In this document: piece after piece, positions 10,146-23,000 of the stretch
Layout: each line of letters begins with the position of its first letter
Numbering within the stretch: position 1 is the stretch's first letter
Origin: Posidonia oceanica
Taxonomy: Eukaryota > Streptophyta > Magnoliopsida > Alismatales > Posidoniaceae
DNA: 64,000 nt
Direction: 5' to 3'
Assembly (NCBI GenBank): GCA_037176725.1
Contig: JAZBRS010000026.1
Span: forward strand, 148,005,501-148,069,500
The notes under the pieces: model-generated
Seen by the model: the letters and a program-made list of their open reading frames with translations, nothing else
Told to the model about the DNA's origin: nothing
The model's database searches: none
Made by a program: the position numbers and the translations under genes

Positions 10146-10915
10146 GCAAAAATCCACAAAAACCCATAAAAATCTGTAAAACCTCAAAACACAAAAGAAA
10201 CAAATCAGAACCCTAAGAAAAGCAATTAAAAAATGTTAAACAAGCAACTAACAACTTAAACTTAACTAAACCAAGTTAAAAGAAAAACCAAACATGCAAA
10301 CTAAAAAATGCAAAACAAATCAAAAGAAAACACTGAAAAATCAAGGAAAAAACTAAAATAAAATCAAAACCCACCAAAGGTAAAAACCCATCAGAAGAAT
10401 TAAAAACAAACCCAAAAACAAGAATTAAAAAAAATCAAATGCTAAAACAAGTAATTAAGGAAGACAAAAGACTTAACCTAATAAACATAAGAAAAACAAG
10501 TTAAAAACTTAATTAAAAAAGAAAAGAAAAGCACATCTGAAAAGCCTAAAAAACACCCTATCAAACCAGAAAAATCCAACTAAAAACTTCAAGAAAAAAC
10601 AATAAATAAAAAATCAAGACATAACTTAAAAGACTTAAGAAAGAAAAACCTTAACAAGACTACAACTTAAAAATCTAAAAAACATCCTGATTAATGGGAA
10701 AATAAATCCTAAAAATCCTAATTAACACCCTAAGTGTCCAACAAGAGAAATACAATTTTTTAAAACAATTTAAAAAGGGTTTAACAAGCATTTAATCAAG
10801 TCCAAACCAATTAAGAACAAAACCAAAGTCCTAAAACCCTAATCAAGCCCAAAACACATTAATCAACTCAAAATAACCATTAAAAATCTTAATTAAAATC
10901 CTAACCTACAGCACA
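10146..10915 (+). repeat. A-rich, G-poor block of LTR1
   Basis: Nearly 800 bases dominated by AAAA, ACAA and TTAA words with very little G, directly after a CT-rich block. The same arrangement occurs in LTR2 (33541-34320) and LTR3 (53055-53890). Non-coding. Confidence 0.8.
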
Positions 10916-12336
10916 ACCCTTCTGGCATTTTTATTTAATTTTTAGTTTATCTTTACCCATTTTATTTCCCCATTCTACCCTCTCTTTCTTTCTTATTTTC
11001 CTTCTCCCTCCTTATTTTTTTCCTTACTGGGCTCAAACTGGCCCGTTTCTCTTTTTTGTTATTATTTCTTTTTTTTTTCCGGCCCCCGCACGATCCGGCC
11101 CACGCGCCATCCCCACCCTTCTTCCTCCTCCAACCTTCTGCTTTTTTTTTTCTTCCGCCGGTTTTCTCCCGCGAGCTGCTGCTACAGCCTTCCCTCCTCG
11201 TTTAAATTTGAAGCTCAATCCTTTCAATCTACAGCAACTCGCCGTCTCCCCGTCTCAGCAGCTTTTCCGGAGCCGGTCGCCTCAATCTTCTCTACTGCAG
11301 TGGCCGCCGGCCGAATTTGAAAATTCCCCAGCGCGCCAGCAGCCTCCGCTCCCCAGATATAATCCTCCCTCCTTCAATCCAGAGAGACGAGACCTTCAGT
11401 GCAGAACCAGGAGCGAGCAACCTTCAGCTTTAGAGCGAACTCAGAGAGGAACCCAGAGTTGAATCCAATTCCAGAGAGCCATTTCCTTTGCAATTCTTCC
11501 ACCTGCAACTCATCCCTTTTCTTCTCTGTCTCCTCCACTTCCAGAAGAGAGAGTGGCCAGAGAGAGTGGTTTGGGAGTCACCTCTGCATCCCGGAGAGAG
11601 ACTCCAATCCCCCAGCCTCCTCCACCCAATTCCCTTCCCTTTCTCTGCCGAAACCTTCAGCAAAACCTCCTCTCCCTTTTCCAGTAAACCAGACCCACCT
11701 CCTGTCACCACACTTCTCCCCTTTGCTTCCCCAATCTCACCCAACACCTGACACCCTTCCACCAACATTTACCGGCCATTCCACCACCTAAAACCTCCCA
11801 GAGACATCCTGATCACCAGACCTGCAACCCAACTCCATTCTCTCACAATTCCCATCACTCCAGCCCGCAGCTCCCTCCCAAACTTCACCCAGTTACTCAC
11901 CAGGCCTCCACCTTTCCAAAGCCCCCGGCCTCGAACCCAACCGCTCACCACAGCTTCCAAACTCCACCACAAACACTTACACCACTCACTGATCAGAAAA
12001 CCGGCCGACTTCCAATCTCCACCTACAGCCTCCCAAAAAACAATTCAACCACCCAGAACCACTCCCCGCACCTCCAGCAATCTCCCAGAACACTCCATCC
12101 AAGCCGACGAGCAGCAGACACCTCCCCCGGCCTCCGGCTGTCGCCTGTGAACCCAAACCACCCGAATCACCATCTGAGCTGCGAAGCTTCCGTTCGACCG
12201 CTTGGGAAGCTCCGGAGAGACGTTCTGAAGCCACTCCAATCTTTGCGAGCGACAGACGACGCCCGCAGCGACCGGACGAACTCCACCGGCGACCTCTGAA
12301 GCCACCGACGTCGGGAGGGCGTCTCAGCCGCGGACT

Positions 12337-12346
12337 CAGGTAAATT
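12337..12346 (+). other. Putative 5' splice donor in LTR1
   Basis: CAG/GTAAAT with GT at 12340-12341. The same site occurs in LTR2 (CAG/GTAAAC, GT 35565) and LTR3 (CAG/GTAAAT, GT 54860). It ends a GC-rich block, as an exon end would. Confidence 0.5.
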
Positions 12347-12725
12347 CCACTTCCCTTAGCCTCCTCCTCCTCTTCTCTTGCTTCCTCGGCCTTTAGAATA
12401 GGTTTTCTGGCCCCCCTGTTCCGTTTCGACTCGCCGGTCCGGTCATCTTCTCCGGCGACGTTCTCCGGGCTTCGCGACGATTCGACCAGTGGAACGCGAC
12501 CCCCGTGATCCCCGGAGCTCCGCACAGACGGCAGGAGACTCCTCCGGTCCTCAGAACGCAGCTCCGCTGCGTCGAGTGGCCGGACCGAGTCCCAGAAGTC
12601 CTGCAGACCTCCGACGAGCATTCCGGCGCGTTCCAGACATCGTCGTCCATCGCCGATCATTTCCCTGCCTCCGTCGACCCCAGGAGCAGCGCCTCCGCCA
12701 GACGGCACGTCTCCAGCAGCCCCGT

Positions 12726-12779
12726 GCCGGCGGTCGTGAGCACTGGCAGCTTGCTGCTACAGTGCTCACGGCCGTCGGC
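12726..12779 (+). other. Long conserved hairpin in LTR1
   Basis: A 20-base left arm (12726-12745) pairs with 12760-12779 (two G-T wobbles). Inside, GCAG pairs with CTGC around CTTG, with an unpaired TA on the 3' side. LTR2 and the D fragment have versions with compensatory changes (35949-36002 and 15744-15773). Confidence 0.8.
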
Positions 12780-14529
12780 CGTTTACTGTTTGCTTATTTT
12801 TCTGTTTATATAGTTTTAGGGTAAATATTGCATGTTTAGTCTAAGTTTTCCCTATTTTACATTTCAGTCCGCATATCATTTAATCTGCTGTCCTTTTTCA
12901 ATTGAAACCTTGCTAAATTGCATAATCTGTTCGTAGTTTTCTGTTTTTACAGTTTAGTCCATTTACTGTGCTTTTCAGTTGTAATATTTTGCATTTTAGC
13001 CCCTCTGTTTTCGATTTTCGCACATAGGTCCTGCATTAAATCAGATCATTTAAGTGCATCATTTTTACCATATAATATTGCAATCTGAGTCCCTGTAATT
13101 TACTGTTTTTGCATGTAGATCCATTGCACTGTAGCAACTTAGAATTTATTTCTCATTTTTGCATATTGCATTGCATATTTTACCTTCTAGTTTTGCATTT
13201 TTGCAGTTAGGTCCATTTTAAATGGACAGTAACTGTGCTGCATGCATTTTAACTTATTACATTGCATTTTGACCCTGTATTTTCCAGAAATTGCACTGTG
13301 GTCCTGTCATTTAAATTCCAGAGCATATTTTCCTTACTAAATTGCATTTTTAACCCCTGCATGATTTCAAAACTACACATAGGTCCTTGATTGTTTTAAA
13401 AAATATGTGAAAAGACCATTTTGCCCCTAGGGTGCATTTTAGCTCCTATGCCTACCAAACTTCATACAGACCCTCCACTAGTATTCCCAGACTCCCCAGA
13501 ATCTTGTTTTCTGGAAAATTTGCATTTTAGACCCTAGTTTTCTTGAAATTACTTTCTAGTCCATTTCTGCTTTTAAAACCCCTTTCAAAGCATATCTTCT
13601 TTTCAAAACAACTTTCTAAACCTAGATTTTTTGCCAAATAGACCTCTGTCTTCCTCTGTTTTCAAAATCCTTTCCCATGGAACCCTGTTTTCTGGGAAAT
13701 TTGCACTTTTAGCCCCTCTTCTTTTTCAAAATGCTTTCTGAACTCCCGGTTTTTCCCAAATTACTTCTCTTTGCTTTTCTTGCTTTTGCATGCATCCTGC
13801 ACTCATTTAGTCTTGCATTTTAGCATCTTCTTGCACACACTAAGCACTTCTAGCTCCCTTTCACTTGGGAGGACCTTTTTACACATCCCTAGGACCTCCT
13901 GAACACCTAGATCTGTTCTTCTCCCCTGTTCTGGCCCTTCTACCTTGAAGCTGCGATATCTTCCAATCCGGCCGTTGGATCTTCTCAAGTGAGCTGCCCA
14001 AGCGACCGCAGCGAAGCGCTCTTCAGCATGGACCAGGCAGATTTCAGATCAGGCTCCCGAATCTCCAGGTATGTCCTCCTGAACCCCTGCATTGCATTCA
14101 TTTGCATGCCATTTGCACAGTTTTCCTTGTTTTCGCTTTCTGTCTCTTTGAGCATGTAGAATAGGACTTCCCCTTTCTGCTTGTCCATTTAGATCTTCGT
14201 TTCGCGTTTCCCCTGTGTGTTTTGTGTTGAGTTTTCCTTGGATTTGCCACTTAATGTGACTTTCTTCCTCCTTTTCCACGATCCGATCGCATCGCGAGCT
14301 CTGGGCAGCATGCGAGACACATCGTGGAACGGTTTAGTGGGAAACAGCCGCTAAGAGGTGGTAATCCCTCCGTTTGCTCATTTTCCCCTCTGTAGGTCTT
14401 CACACCTATTTTGAGCGGTCCTGAACGACGTTTGTTCTTACACACACGTTGTTTCGCCTCCCCTTTGGCCTCTTCTAATCTCTTTCTGCATTCCTGCATT
14501 CTCGTGGCTTTTTCCGAGGTTTTTGCTTC

Positions 14530-14850
14530 GCTGTTTTGGCACCATTCCGCGTGCCCGCCTTTGTTCTGGCACCGTTTCGCGTGCCCCTTTTGCTTTCTTG
14601 CCTTGTTTTGCGCGTTGTCTTGCTTTCTCGCTTGTTTTGCATGCCGGTTTTATTCTCTCGCTCCGTTTTGCGTACCTTTCCGTTCTCTCGTATCGTTTTG
14701 CGTGGTTTCCTGTTTTCTTGTCTCGTTTTGTGTGTTGTCTCGCTTTCTCGCTTGTCTTGCGTGCCGGTTTCGCTCTTTTGCATCGTTTTGCGTGCGTTGT
14801 TCGCTTCCCGCCTCGTTTTGCGTGTTTTGCGCCGTTCTCCCTTGCATGTC
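14530..14850 (+). repeat. 30-bp minisatellite of LTR1
   Basis: Degenerate units built on CGTTTTGCGTG followed by a CT-rich spacer. The period near 30 keeps both strands open in several frames; such frames are not genes. Copy number differs strongly between LTRs. Confidence 0.85.
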
Positions 14851-15355
14851 GATTGCATTGCATGGTTTTCTCGCTGTTTTGTTTTCTCACTTACATTTGC
14901 ATATAGGGCTGTGATGCGTACTGCCTGGAGTTCTCACGAGCTAAGTTTCGCCTAGTTCGGAACACAGACAGCGTAGCTGAGCGCTTAGAGAGCACGTTTA
15001 CTTCCTTGCTTTGTTTCTTCCCACTTAGTGCACACCTTGAGCATTCATTGAGGCATTTATAGGCACATAGGCATTCAATCCTGCATTTTTCTGCGTATGC
15101 GAGCGTAAGCCTAGAAAGACCGATTTTCGGGCGTGTCGAGGGTGCCTAATACCTTCCCCGCGCGTAACAGGAGTCCTTACCCTGTCTTTTGGCCCGCAAT
15201 GACCGTACTGCCCTTATCCTAGGCTAGAGTCATCTCATTTGCATTTGTTCGCATTTGTTTTCCTTTGCATTGCTTTGCTTTGCATTTATTGCTCGGTTTT
15301 GCGCGTTAATTCACGCATTACCCCGGTTTTCCTCGTCTTCCGTTAATAGACGTGG

Positions 15356-15366
15356 TGGCGACTCTG
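15356..15366 (+). other. Primer-site echo inside LTR1
   Basis: TGGCGACTCTG, identical to the first 11 bases of B's primer site, 125 bases before the LTR end. Present in all four LTRs. Confidence 0.7.
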
Positions 15367-15743
15367 ATTTGTCTTATCTTTCCTTTTTCTCCTCGATTTT
15401 AAGTGTTTTTCGAGTTGAGCCTCTTCCTCGGATCTCAATCGCCGCTAAATAGCGAGCCTGATTCCGATCGGGATCGCTACAGCTGCTCCGGTTACCAGAA
15501 CGCTGCTCCGATCGTCGCCCGAGGACCGCACGGACTCCAGGAGTGCGACTATGCCTTCAGATCGCTTCCCCGACTCGCCGATCGCCTGCTTTGCCTCCGA
15601 GCAGGTCTGCAGACCTCTGTCCAGCTTTCCGGCCATCTCCAGGCAACGTCACGCCTTACCGATGCTGCGTCGACCTCCGCTTGCCTCCGATGGACGTCGC
15701 CCGCCGCTCAACGCCGCTCCAGTAGCCTTCCTCCGCTGTCCTC

Positions 15744-15773
15744 GGCCACTGGTAGCGATCTACTATAGTGGCC
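15744..15773 (+). other. Hairpin in D LTR, covarying with LTR1 and LTR2
   Basis: GGCCACTG pairs with TAGTGGCC (one G-T) and the inner GTAG pairs with CTAC around CGAT, again with TA unpaired. Relative to LTR1 and LTR2 the inner pair changes from C-G to T-A, and outer pairs change together. Confidence 0.75.
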
Positions 15774-17594
15774 CATCTGCTGTGATTTCACTGTTCATTT
15801 ATTTCCTCTTAATAAGCATGCATATTTTGCCACATATTGCATATTTGCCTCCTATTTTTATTTTATTGCATTCTAGTCCTGCCATCGTTTCAGAATCATT
15901 TAAGTTTGAATTTAAATCATATGAAATTGCATGAAAAATCTAAAAAATTGTCTAATTGCTTTCCAGTCCTCTTGCTGTGTTTTCCTTTTAGATTTATTTT
16001 AGTTCAGGCCCTGCATGTTTTTTTAATTGCTTTCCAGTCCTCTACTGTTACAGTTTATTTTTTTTCTTTACATTCAGCCTAGTTATTTATTTTATTTGCA
16101 TTCTAGTCCATTCTTAGTTCATTTAAGTTTCTGCACATTTATTTTCTAGTCTTGTAGTTTTTTATTTTTGCATGTTAGTCCTTTAGTTGATAATCTCATT
16201 TAATACTCTGATTTTGCCTTAGTAAATTGCATTTTTAATCCTACATTTTTCTTTATTTGCCTTTTAGTCCTCTGTTCTGTTGATTTAAGCATTTATTTTC
16301 ATCTTTTCTTACTGCATTGCATTTTTCTCCCTTGCTTTCTGATTTTTGCACATAGGTCCTCCATTTGCATGCACAGTATCTGTTTTTTAACATTTTATCT
16401 TATAAAATTGCATTTTAGACCCTACATGTTTTAAAATTACACATAGGTCCTCTACATGTTTATAAAACTCATTTAGATGCATATTTTTGCTTATAAAATT
16501 GTATTTTAGACCCTGCATATTTAAAAATTGCACATAGGTCCTCTGTTTGCATTCACAGAACCCATTTTTTGCAGTTTACCTTATAAAATTGCATTTCAAC
16601 CCCTGCATGTTTCAAAATTGCATGTAAGTCCTTCACATGTTTTCAAAACTTATTCCAATGCATGTTTACCTTATTAAATTGCATTTTAAACCCTGCAATT
16701 TGTAAAATTGCATGCAAACTCCCAAGTTTTCAAAAACCTTGCATATAAGCCCCTCACTTTTCAAAATTCTTGCATTTAGGTCCCTAACCTTTTCAAAACT
16801 TGCATATAGGTCCCTAAGTTTTCTAAAAAGTTATTCTTAGGTCCTTTCTTGCATTCCTGCATGCATTGCACCCATGCATCTTTGCATTTGGCATCTTTGC
16901 ACACACTTAAGCACACTTAGCTCCCATTTACATGGGAGGACCTATTTTGCACACCCCTAGGACCTCCTTTACACTTAGATCCATTTTTCTCCCCTGTTCT
17001 GGCCCTTCTGCCTTGAAGCCAGCATATCTTCTGATCGGGCCGCCGGATCTTCTCTACCAAGCTACCTGGACGACCCCGGTGGAGCGCTCTTCCACATGGA
17101 CCAAACATTTCTCCGATCAGGCTTCAGATTTCCAAGGTAAGTCCTCCTGAACCCCTGTACAGCATACATTTGCACACCATTTGCATTGCATGCATGATTT
17201 TTGACTCCTGTTTTCTCGAACATGTAGATTAGGACTTCCTCTTCTTAACTATCAACTCTATCTCCTTTTTTCGCATACTCACAGTGCCTTGTGTTGTGTT
17301 TCCCCTGGATTCACTACTAATTGCGACTTTCTTCTCCCTTTTCCACGATCCGATCGCATCGTGAGCTTTTGGCAGCGTGCGAGACACATCGTGGGACACT
17401 TTGGTGGGAAACAATCACAGGACAGTGGTAATCCCTCCACTTGCTTCCTTTCCCCTTTGTAGGTCCTCACACCTACATTGCGTGGTCTTTAAGTGGCGCT
17501 TGTTCTTACACTTGCATTGTTTGCCTCCCCTTTGCTTCTCTTGCTCTCCTCTTTGCATCTGCATTTGCATGGCTTTATCGATGTTTTATTTCGC

Positions 17595-18060
17595 CTGCTT
17601 TGGCACCGTTTTGCCTACCCACTTTCCTTTTGGCACCATTTTGCGTGCTTGCTCTGTCTTTGGCACCGTTTTGCGTGCTCGCTCTGTCTTTGGCACTGTT
17701 TTGCATGCCTGCTTTGTTTTCCCGCACTGTTTCGCATGCCGCTTCTATTTTTTGCACCATTTTGCGTGTAGGCTTTGTTTTCTGCACCGTTCTGCGTGCT
17801 GGCTTTGTTTTCTGCACCGTTTCATGTGCTACCTTGTTTTCTCGCACCGTCTTGCGTGTCGCTCTTGTTTCTTGCACCGTTTCGCGTGCTGCTTCTGTTT
17901 CTTGCACCATTTTGCGTGCTGGCTTCGTTTTCTACACCGTTTCGCGTGCCACTTTGTTTTCTACACCGTTTTGCATGCCGATCTTGTTTTCTTGCGCCAT
18001 TTCATGTGCTGCTGCTGTTTCTCACATTGTTTTGCTTGTTTATGCTGTTTTCTCTCGTAT
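17595..18060 (+). repeat. 30-bp minisatellite of D LTR
   Basis: About 15 units of the CACCGTTTTGCGTGC type. Open frames in it follow from the period. Confidence 0.85.
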
Positions 18061-18746
18061 GTCGCCCGCATTGCTTGGTTTTACCGCCGTTTTGCTTTTC
18101 CGCTTGCATTTGCATATAAGGCAGTGATGCTTACTGCCTAGAGTTCTCATGAACTAGGTTTCACTCGGTTCGGAACACAGACAGCGTTGCTGAGCACTTA
18201 GACTGTACATTTACTTCCCTGCATTGCATTCCACCACATAGAGCACACCTTTGAGCATTCATTTAGGCATTCATTGGCACTTAGGCATTCAAACCTGCAT
18301 TTCCCTACGTATGCGAGCGTAAGCCTAGAAAGACCGATTCTCGGGCGTGTCGGGGGTGCCTAACACCTTCCCCGCACATAACAGAAGTCCTTGCCCAGTC
18401 TTTTGGCCCGTAATGACCATATTGCCCTTATCCTAGGCATGAGTCATATCATTTGCATTCATTGCATTTGTTTTCCTTTGCATTGCTTTGCATTGCATCC
18501 TTTGCTTGGTTTTGCGTGTTAATTCATGCATTTCCTCGATTTTCCTTGTCTCCTGATAATAGACACGGTGGCGACTCTGAATTGTCTTATCTTCTTCTTT
18601 TCTTATCTTTTCTCCTCTATTTTAAGTGTTTTCGAGTTGAGCCTTCCTCCTCGGACATAGCTGCTTATAGTGTGCCTGATTCCAATCGGTGCACGCGAGC
18701 TTTTAGCAGTGTGCATGGACGATCTGAACACCGGGATTACTATACA

Positions 18747-20074
18747 AGCATATAATGACTGGCTGATAGAGAAGCAGATTTCGAAGCTAGTGAGGTAGTT
18801 CAATTTGTTCAATAGCTTGCATTCAAAATGCAGAGACTAAGCACACTCAAGCAAGGGAGATTCTGTTTGCACAGGAATGGGCTGCTAGGAGCCCTGGACT
18901 AGTGTAGCTCGAAGGAGGTCAACATGTACTCGATAGGGGTACTGTCTCAATGCTGAGGCAAGTCTTGCAGAGCGGAATGATAGAAGAAAAGGAATGATTG
19001 GTGATGTAGATATATGCATGATTTATGATTGATGTGCTTTGCCCTCTGCATGTGGAGTGCTTAGCGCCTGCTGTAGAGGTAGAGAGCGGTCCCTAACTCA
19101 CTGGACTCTACTTAGACTCCAAACTTGTTGGTGGCACTCTGGAAAGGGTGATGGCGGTGCTTGGGTGGTGGTGTAAAGAGGACAGGTTTCATGCCAAACT
19201 CTCGAGGACCCACACCTACTCTTTTCTCTCTCTTTTTTTATTTGCTCCCACATAGGAGTGCAGGTTCCCCTATCCCTACCTTGGAGGTGATGGGCACCTG
19301 GTCTGAGGCTGGGGAGCTGCTACTAGACAAGGGTGGTTAGGCACCATGGGATTTGTGTATTTCCTAGGCACAAACCTGAGTTCCTTTCTAAGATAAGTAA
19401 AAGGGGCGGGATCATGCTGCTTACCTTTATTTCTAAGGCTGACATTTGTCCCCCTTTTTTTATTTGTCTTTTTCCTTCTTTTTTTTTCTTCTTTTTTTTT
19501 TGGCTCACAGGTTTCCGCTGTCCCTGACTTAGAGGTAATGGGCGCCTGGTTTTGAGACAGGGGGGACTAGTCCTTGTAGGGCTTGTAGATTCCCAGGTGT
19601 GAATTTTGAATCCTCTCCAAGTCAATTTGGAGGGACAGGGTTGTACTGCACACCTCTATCTCTAGGGCCGACTTAAATTTTCGCCTTCTATTCTTTTTTC
19701 TTTTGTGCCCACGCTTAGACATGTATTCTTTTCTAACTCACACTCTCGCTTACACCCTAGCATCTTATCTCCCTCTAGAGGTGTAAGTCCTTGGGGGTTT
19801 GGACATTTCGCCTGTACTCATTGAGTGGTGGCTCCCTCACCAGTTAGGGCATCTAAGTAGTGTTAGGTGAGGTAGGGTAGACTCCTTCCAGAGCGGGCAA
19901 GCACTTCTGATTTCATCATCGGGTTGATTGTAATGCATGATTTATTTTTTTATTTTGATTATGATTTTTTGAATGAGATATGCTTGAAAGGGAGAAATGC
20001 ATGGAGATGTATAATGAATGCATGGGGTGGAGCAGGAGGATTGAGAGGCTCTGCAAGATAGAGGTAGCTCCAGC
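18747..20074 (-). other. Spacer after pol of element E (inverted)
   Basis: Non-coding. Its reverse complement aligns with 2844-4370 of A. Recognisable pieces are the CCGCTCTGCA...GAGACAGTAC segment, the CACTGGACTCTACT segment and the AGTGCTTGCCCGCTCTGGA segment. Confidence 0.8.
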
Positions 20075-23000
20075 CTACTGATAGTACTTCTTGAGGTAGC
20101 ATGAGTTGACCAGCTTTGACTGCCCGACCTGGTCCATGTCCTCAAGAACTGCTGCGCCGCTAGAGAATGTTTGCTTGACCACAAAGGGGCCGCGCCAGTT
20201 GAGTCAAATTTTGCCTCGATCGTCAAGTAGGTGAATGGCTCGTAGAACGAGATCCCCTGGCTGGAAGCTTCTAGGCTGAACTTTCTTCAGGTATGCTCTG
20301 GCCATCCGCTTCTGGTAACAATGAGCATTGTGCATAGCTTGCAGTTGGTGCTCGTCAATCAGGTTCAGCTGGACACAGCGGTCTTTGACCCATTCTACCT
20401 CCTCTAGCTCAGCTTCTCGTAGCATCTGCAGTGAGGGGATCTCTATTTCGACGAGCAGCACCGCCTCCAAGCCGTACGCCAATTAATTTGTGGTGGCTCC
20501 CATCGAGGTTCGGACTGATGTCCTATACGCCTAGAGTGCGTACGGAAGCTTGTCATGCTAGTCCTTGTGGGTTTTTGCCATCTTCTTCATGATCTTCACA
20601 ATGTTCTTGTTGGCAGACTCCACTACTCCGTTCATCTATGGCCGATAGGATGAGGACCTGTGATGCTTGATCTTAAGGTTCTGCAGGTACTCCTCGACCC
20701 TCTTGGTGATGAAGTTCGAGCTGTTATCAGAGATGAGGGAGTGTGGGACCCCATACAGGGCGACGATGTTGTGTTTGATAAATTTCTCTGTCGCTGCGAC
20801 TGTGACAGCCTTGTAACAGGCAGCTTCCACCCACTTAGTAAAGTAGTCGATCACCACCAGAATGAAGCGATGACCATTTGAAGTAACAAGATGTATAGCG
20901 CCGATGACATCAATCCCCTAGGTGGAGAAGGGCCACGGCGATGACATGTTGTGCAGCTACTGTGGGGGAGCACGATTAAAGTTACCATGGATGTGGTAGT
21001 TATGGCATTTACGCACAAACTGGCAGCAGTCCGCTTCCATGGTTGACCAGAAGTAGCCTTGGAGCATAATCTTCTTGGCCAGGAGGACGCCGTTCATATG
21101 CAGGCCGCAAGTCCCTGCATCTACTTGAAGCATCAATGTGTCAGCCTCCGACTTGTTTAGGCTACGTAGGAGCATCTGATTGTAGGATCTGTTGTATAAT
21201 TGCCCTGCTCCTAACACATACTTCGACGCTAGACGCGCCAAAGTTCTTCTATCTGCTATTGAAGTGTCAGGCGGGAGGCTGCTAGATTCCAAGAAGGCAT
21301 TGATGTCATAGTACCATGGCTGTTCTTCTGCTGGATCTGCCTCTTCTATACCCATGCAGTGCGTAGGCTGCTCCATGCGGGTAACTGATACATCCACTGC
21401 ACGGTCTTCAGGTATACTGAGCCAGGACGCTAGGGTTGCTAATGCATCTGGATATGCGTTCCTTGCCCTATTCATGTATGTGAAGCAGATGCTTTCAAAT
21501 TCTTCTATCAGCTTTAGCAGGTGTTTGTGATATGGCACAAGCTTTAGATCTTTTGTCATCCGATCACCATTCACTTGAGAGATCACTATCACGGCATCGC
21601 CGTGCACATGCAGCTTCTGCGCCTCATGCTCGAGTGCGACCTTCAATCCCAAGATGCACGCTTCATACTCTGCTTCGTTGTTGGTGCATTTGAAGCTTAG
21701 CTTTCTTGCAAAGGGGATCATTTGTCCCTGTGGCGTTGTCAGCACTGCGCCTATGCCTCGGCCCTTCTTGTTGACAGCGCCATCAAAGTACAGTTGCCAC
21801 TGCTCTCGGTCTTCAGGGTCCTTCTCATCAGAATCTTCCATTGCAAAAAGGATGTCCTCGTTAGGGAACTGCGTCTGGAGAGGCTGGTACTCAAGCAATG
21901 GAAAGTCAGCAAGATGATCTGCTATGGCTTGACCCTTCATGGATCTCTACGTGACGAAGGTGAGATCGTATTGAGACAGCAACACCTGCCACTTAACACA
22001 TCTGCCCACCATGGCTGGCTTCAGGAAGAGGAACTTGATGGGATCTTGCCGGCATAAGAGTTGAATTGGGTATGCCATCATGTAGTGCCTCAGTTTCTGT
22101 GCGGCCCAGACAAGAGATAGGAAGGTCTTCTCTATAGTGCTATACCTGGCTTCGCAATCATTGAATTTCTTGCTTAGGTAATAGATGGCACATTCCTTTC
22201 TACGTGATTCATCATGCTAGCCCAAGATGGCACCCATGGAATGTTACGTGGTAGAAAGGTAGAGAATCAGAGGTCTCCCTGGCGTGGGAGGAACCAAAAC
22301 AGGAGGCTTGATCAGTAGCTGCTTGATCTTGTCAAACGCAACCTGGCACTCCTTGCTCTAGTTGATCATTGCATTCTTCCTCAGGAGCTTGAACATCAGT
22401 TCGTAGATGGGCATAAGCTGTGCAATGAACCGACTGATATACTGTAATCACCCTAGCAGGCCTCAGACCTCCTTTTTAGTCTTGGGGGGTGGCATCTCCA
22501 CGATGGCTTTTGCCTTGCTCGGGTCCACCTCAATCCCCCTCTAGCTGACAATATACCCTAGGAGCTTTCCGGACGACACCCCGAATATGCATTTGCTGGG
22601 GTTAAGCCGCAGTTTGTACTTCCTCAAGCAATCAAAGAGCTTCTTTAGGCTAGTGAGGTGATCCTCGGGCTCTTTGGACTAGGCAATCATGTCATCCACG
22701 TAAACCTCAACTTCTTGGTGCATGAAGTCGTGGAACAGCGCTGTCATTACCCTCTGATAAGTTGTGCTAGTGTTCTTGAGCCCAAACGGCATAACTTGGT
22801 AGTAGAAGACTCCTCAAGGGGTGATAAAGGATGTTTTCTTCATGTCTTCTTCTGCCATTTTGATTTGGTTATAGCCAAAGAAGCCGTCCATAAAAGAGAG
22901 CATTTGGTGCCCAGTAGTGTTGTCGACTAGGATGTCTATGTGCGGCAGTGGGAAATCATCCTTGGCACTCACCTTGTTCAGGTCTCTATAGTCGATGTAC

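Larger units (their letters stand above)
1..15481 (+). mobile_element. Element A: Ogre-like Ty3/gypsy retrotransposon, 3' part with complete 3' LTR
   Basis: The order seen is RT (partial), RNase H, second RNase H, integrase, extra ORF, repeat-rich 3' region, polypurine tract, LTR. The 5' LTR, gag and protease lie upstream of the window. The LTR starts TGTTGACACC at 9459 and ends in CA at 15481. The sequence that follows is the inside of another LTR of the same family (D), so A inserted into D; the first five flanking bases, GCTGC (15482-15486), are the candidate target duplication. The coding parts have no in-frame stops, only two small deletions, so A looks younger than B or E. Family placement rests on polymerase domain order and LTR/primer-site type. 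Confidence 0.93.
9459..15481 (+). repeat. LTR1: 3' LTR of element A (6023 bp)
   Basis: Runs from TGTTGACACCCC to CGCTACA. Its layout is shared by all LTRs of the family: CT-rich block (about 9880-10145), nearly G-free A-rich block (about 10146-10915), GC-rich leader-like block (about 11050-12780) with a CAG/GTAAA donor at 12340, a long hairpin (12726-12779), degenerate TTGCATTTTAG repeats (about 12830-13800), a 30-bp minisatellite (about 14530-14850), a strongly conserved block (15094-15230) and a primer-site echo (15356-15366). A weak TATA-like GATATAAT is at about 11356. Open frames inside are repeat artefacts. Confidence 0.93.
15482..18746 (+). repeat. Fragment of LTR of element D (3' half)
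   Basis: Begins in the GC-rich block of the LTR (compare 35698 in LTR2) because A inserted there. Then come the hairpin (15744-15773), degenerate TTGCATTTTAG repeats (about 15830-16870), a donor-like AAG/GTAAGT (about 17135), the minisatellite (about 17595-18060), the conserved block (18307-18430) and a primer-site echo (18569-18579). It ends ATTACTATACA at 18746. What follows is not a primer site but element E in inverted orientation, so this is a 3' LTR or solo LTR inserted in E. It shares an extra segment of about 50 bp near the end with LTR3. Confidence 0.88.

Noticed and set aside
12489..12824. Arg/Pro-rich ORFs in the GC-rich part of LTR1
   Set aside because: Not conserved as protein in LTR2 or LTR3, and they overlap the structured hairpin. 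High GC alone keeps the frames open.
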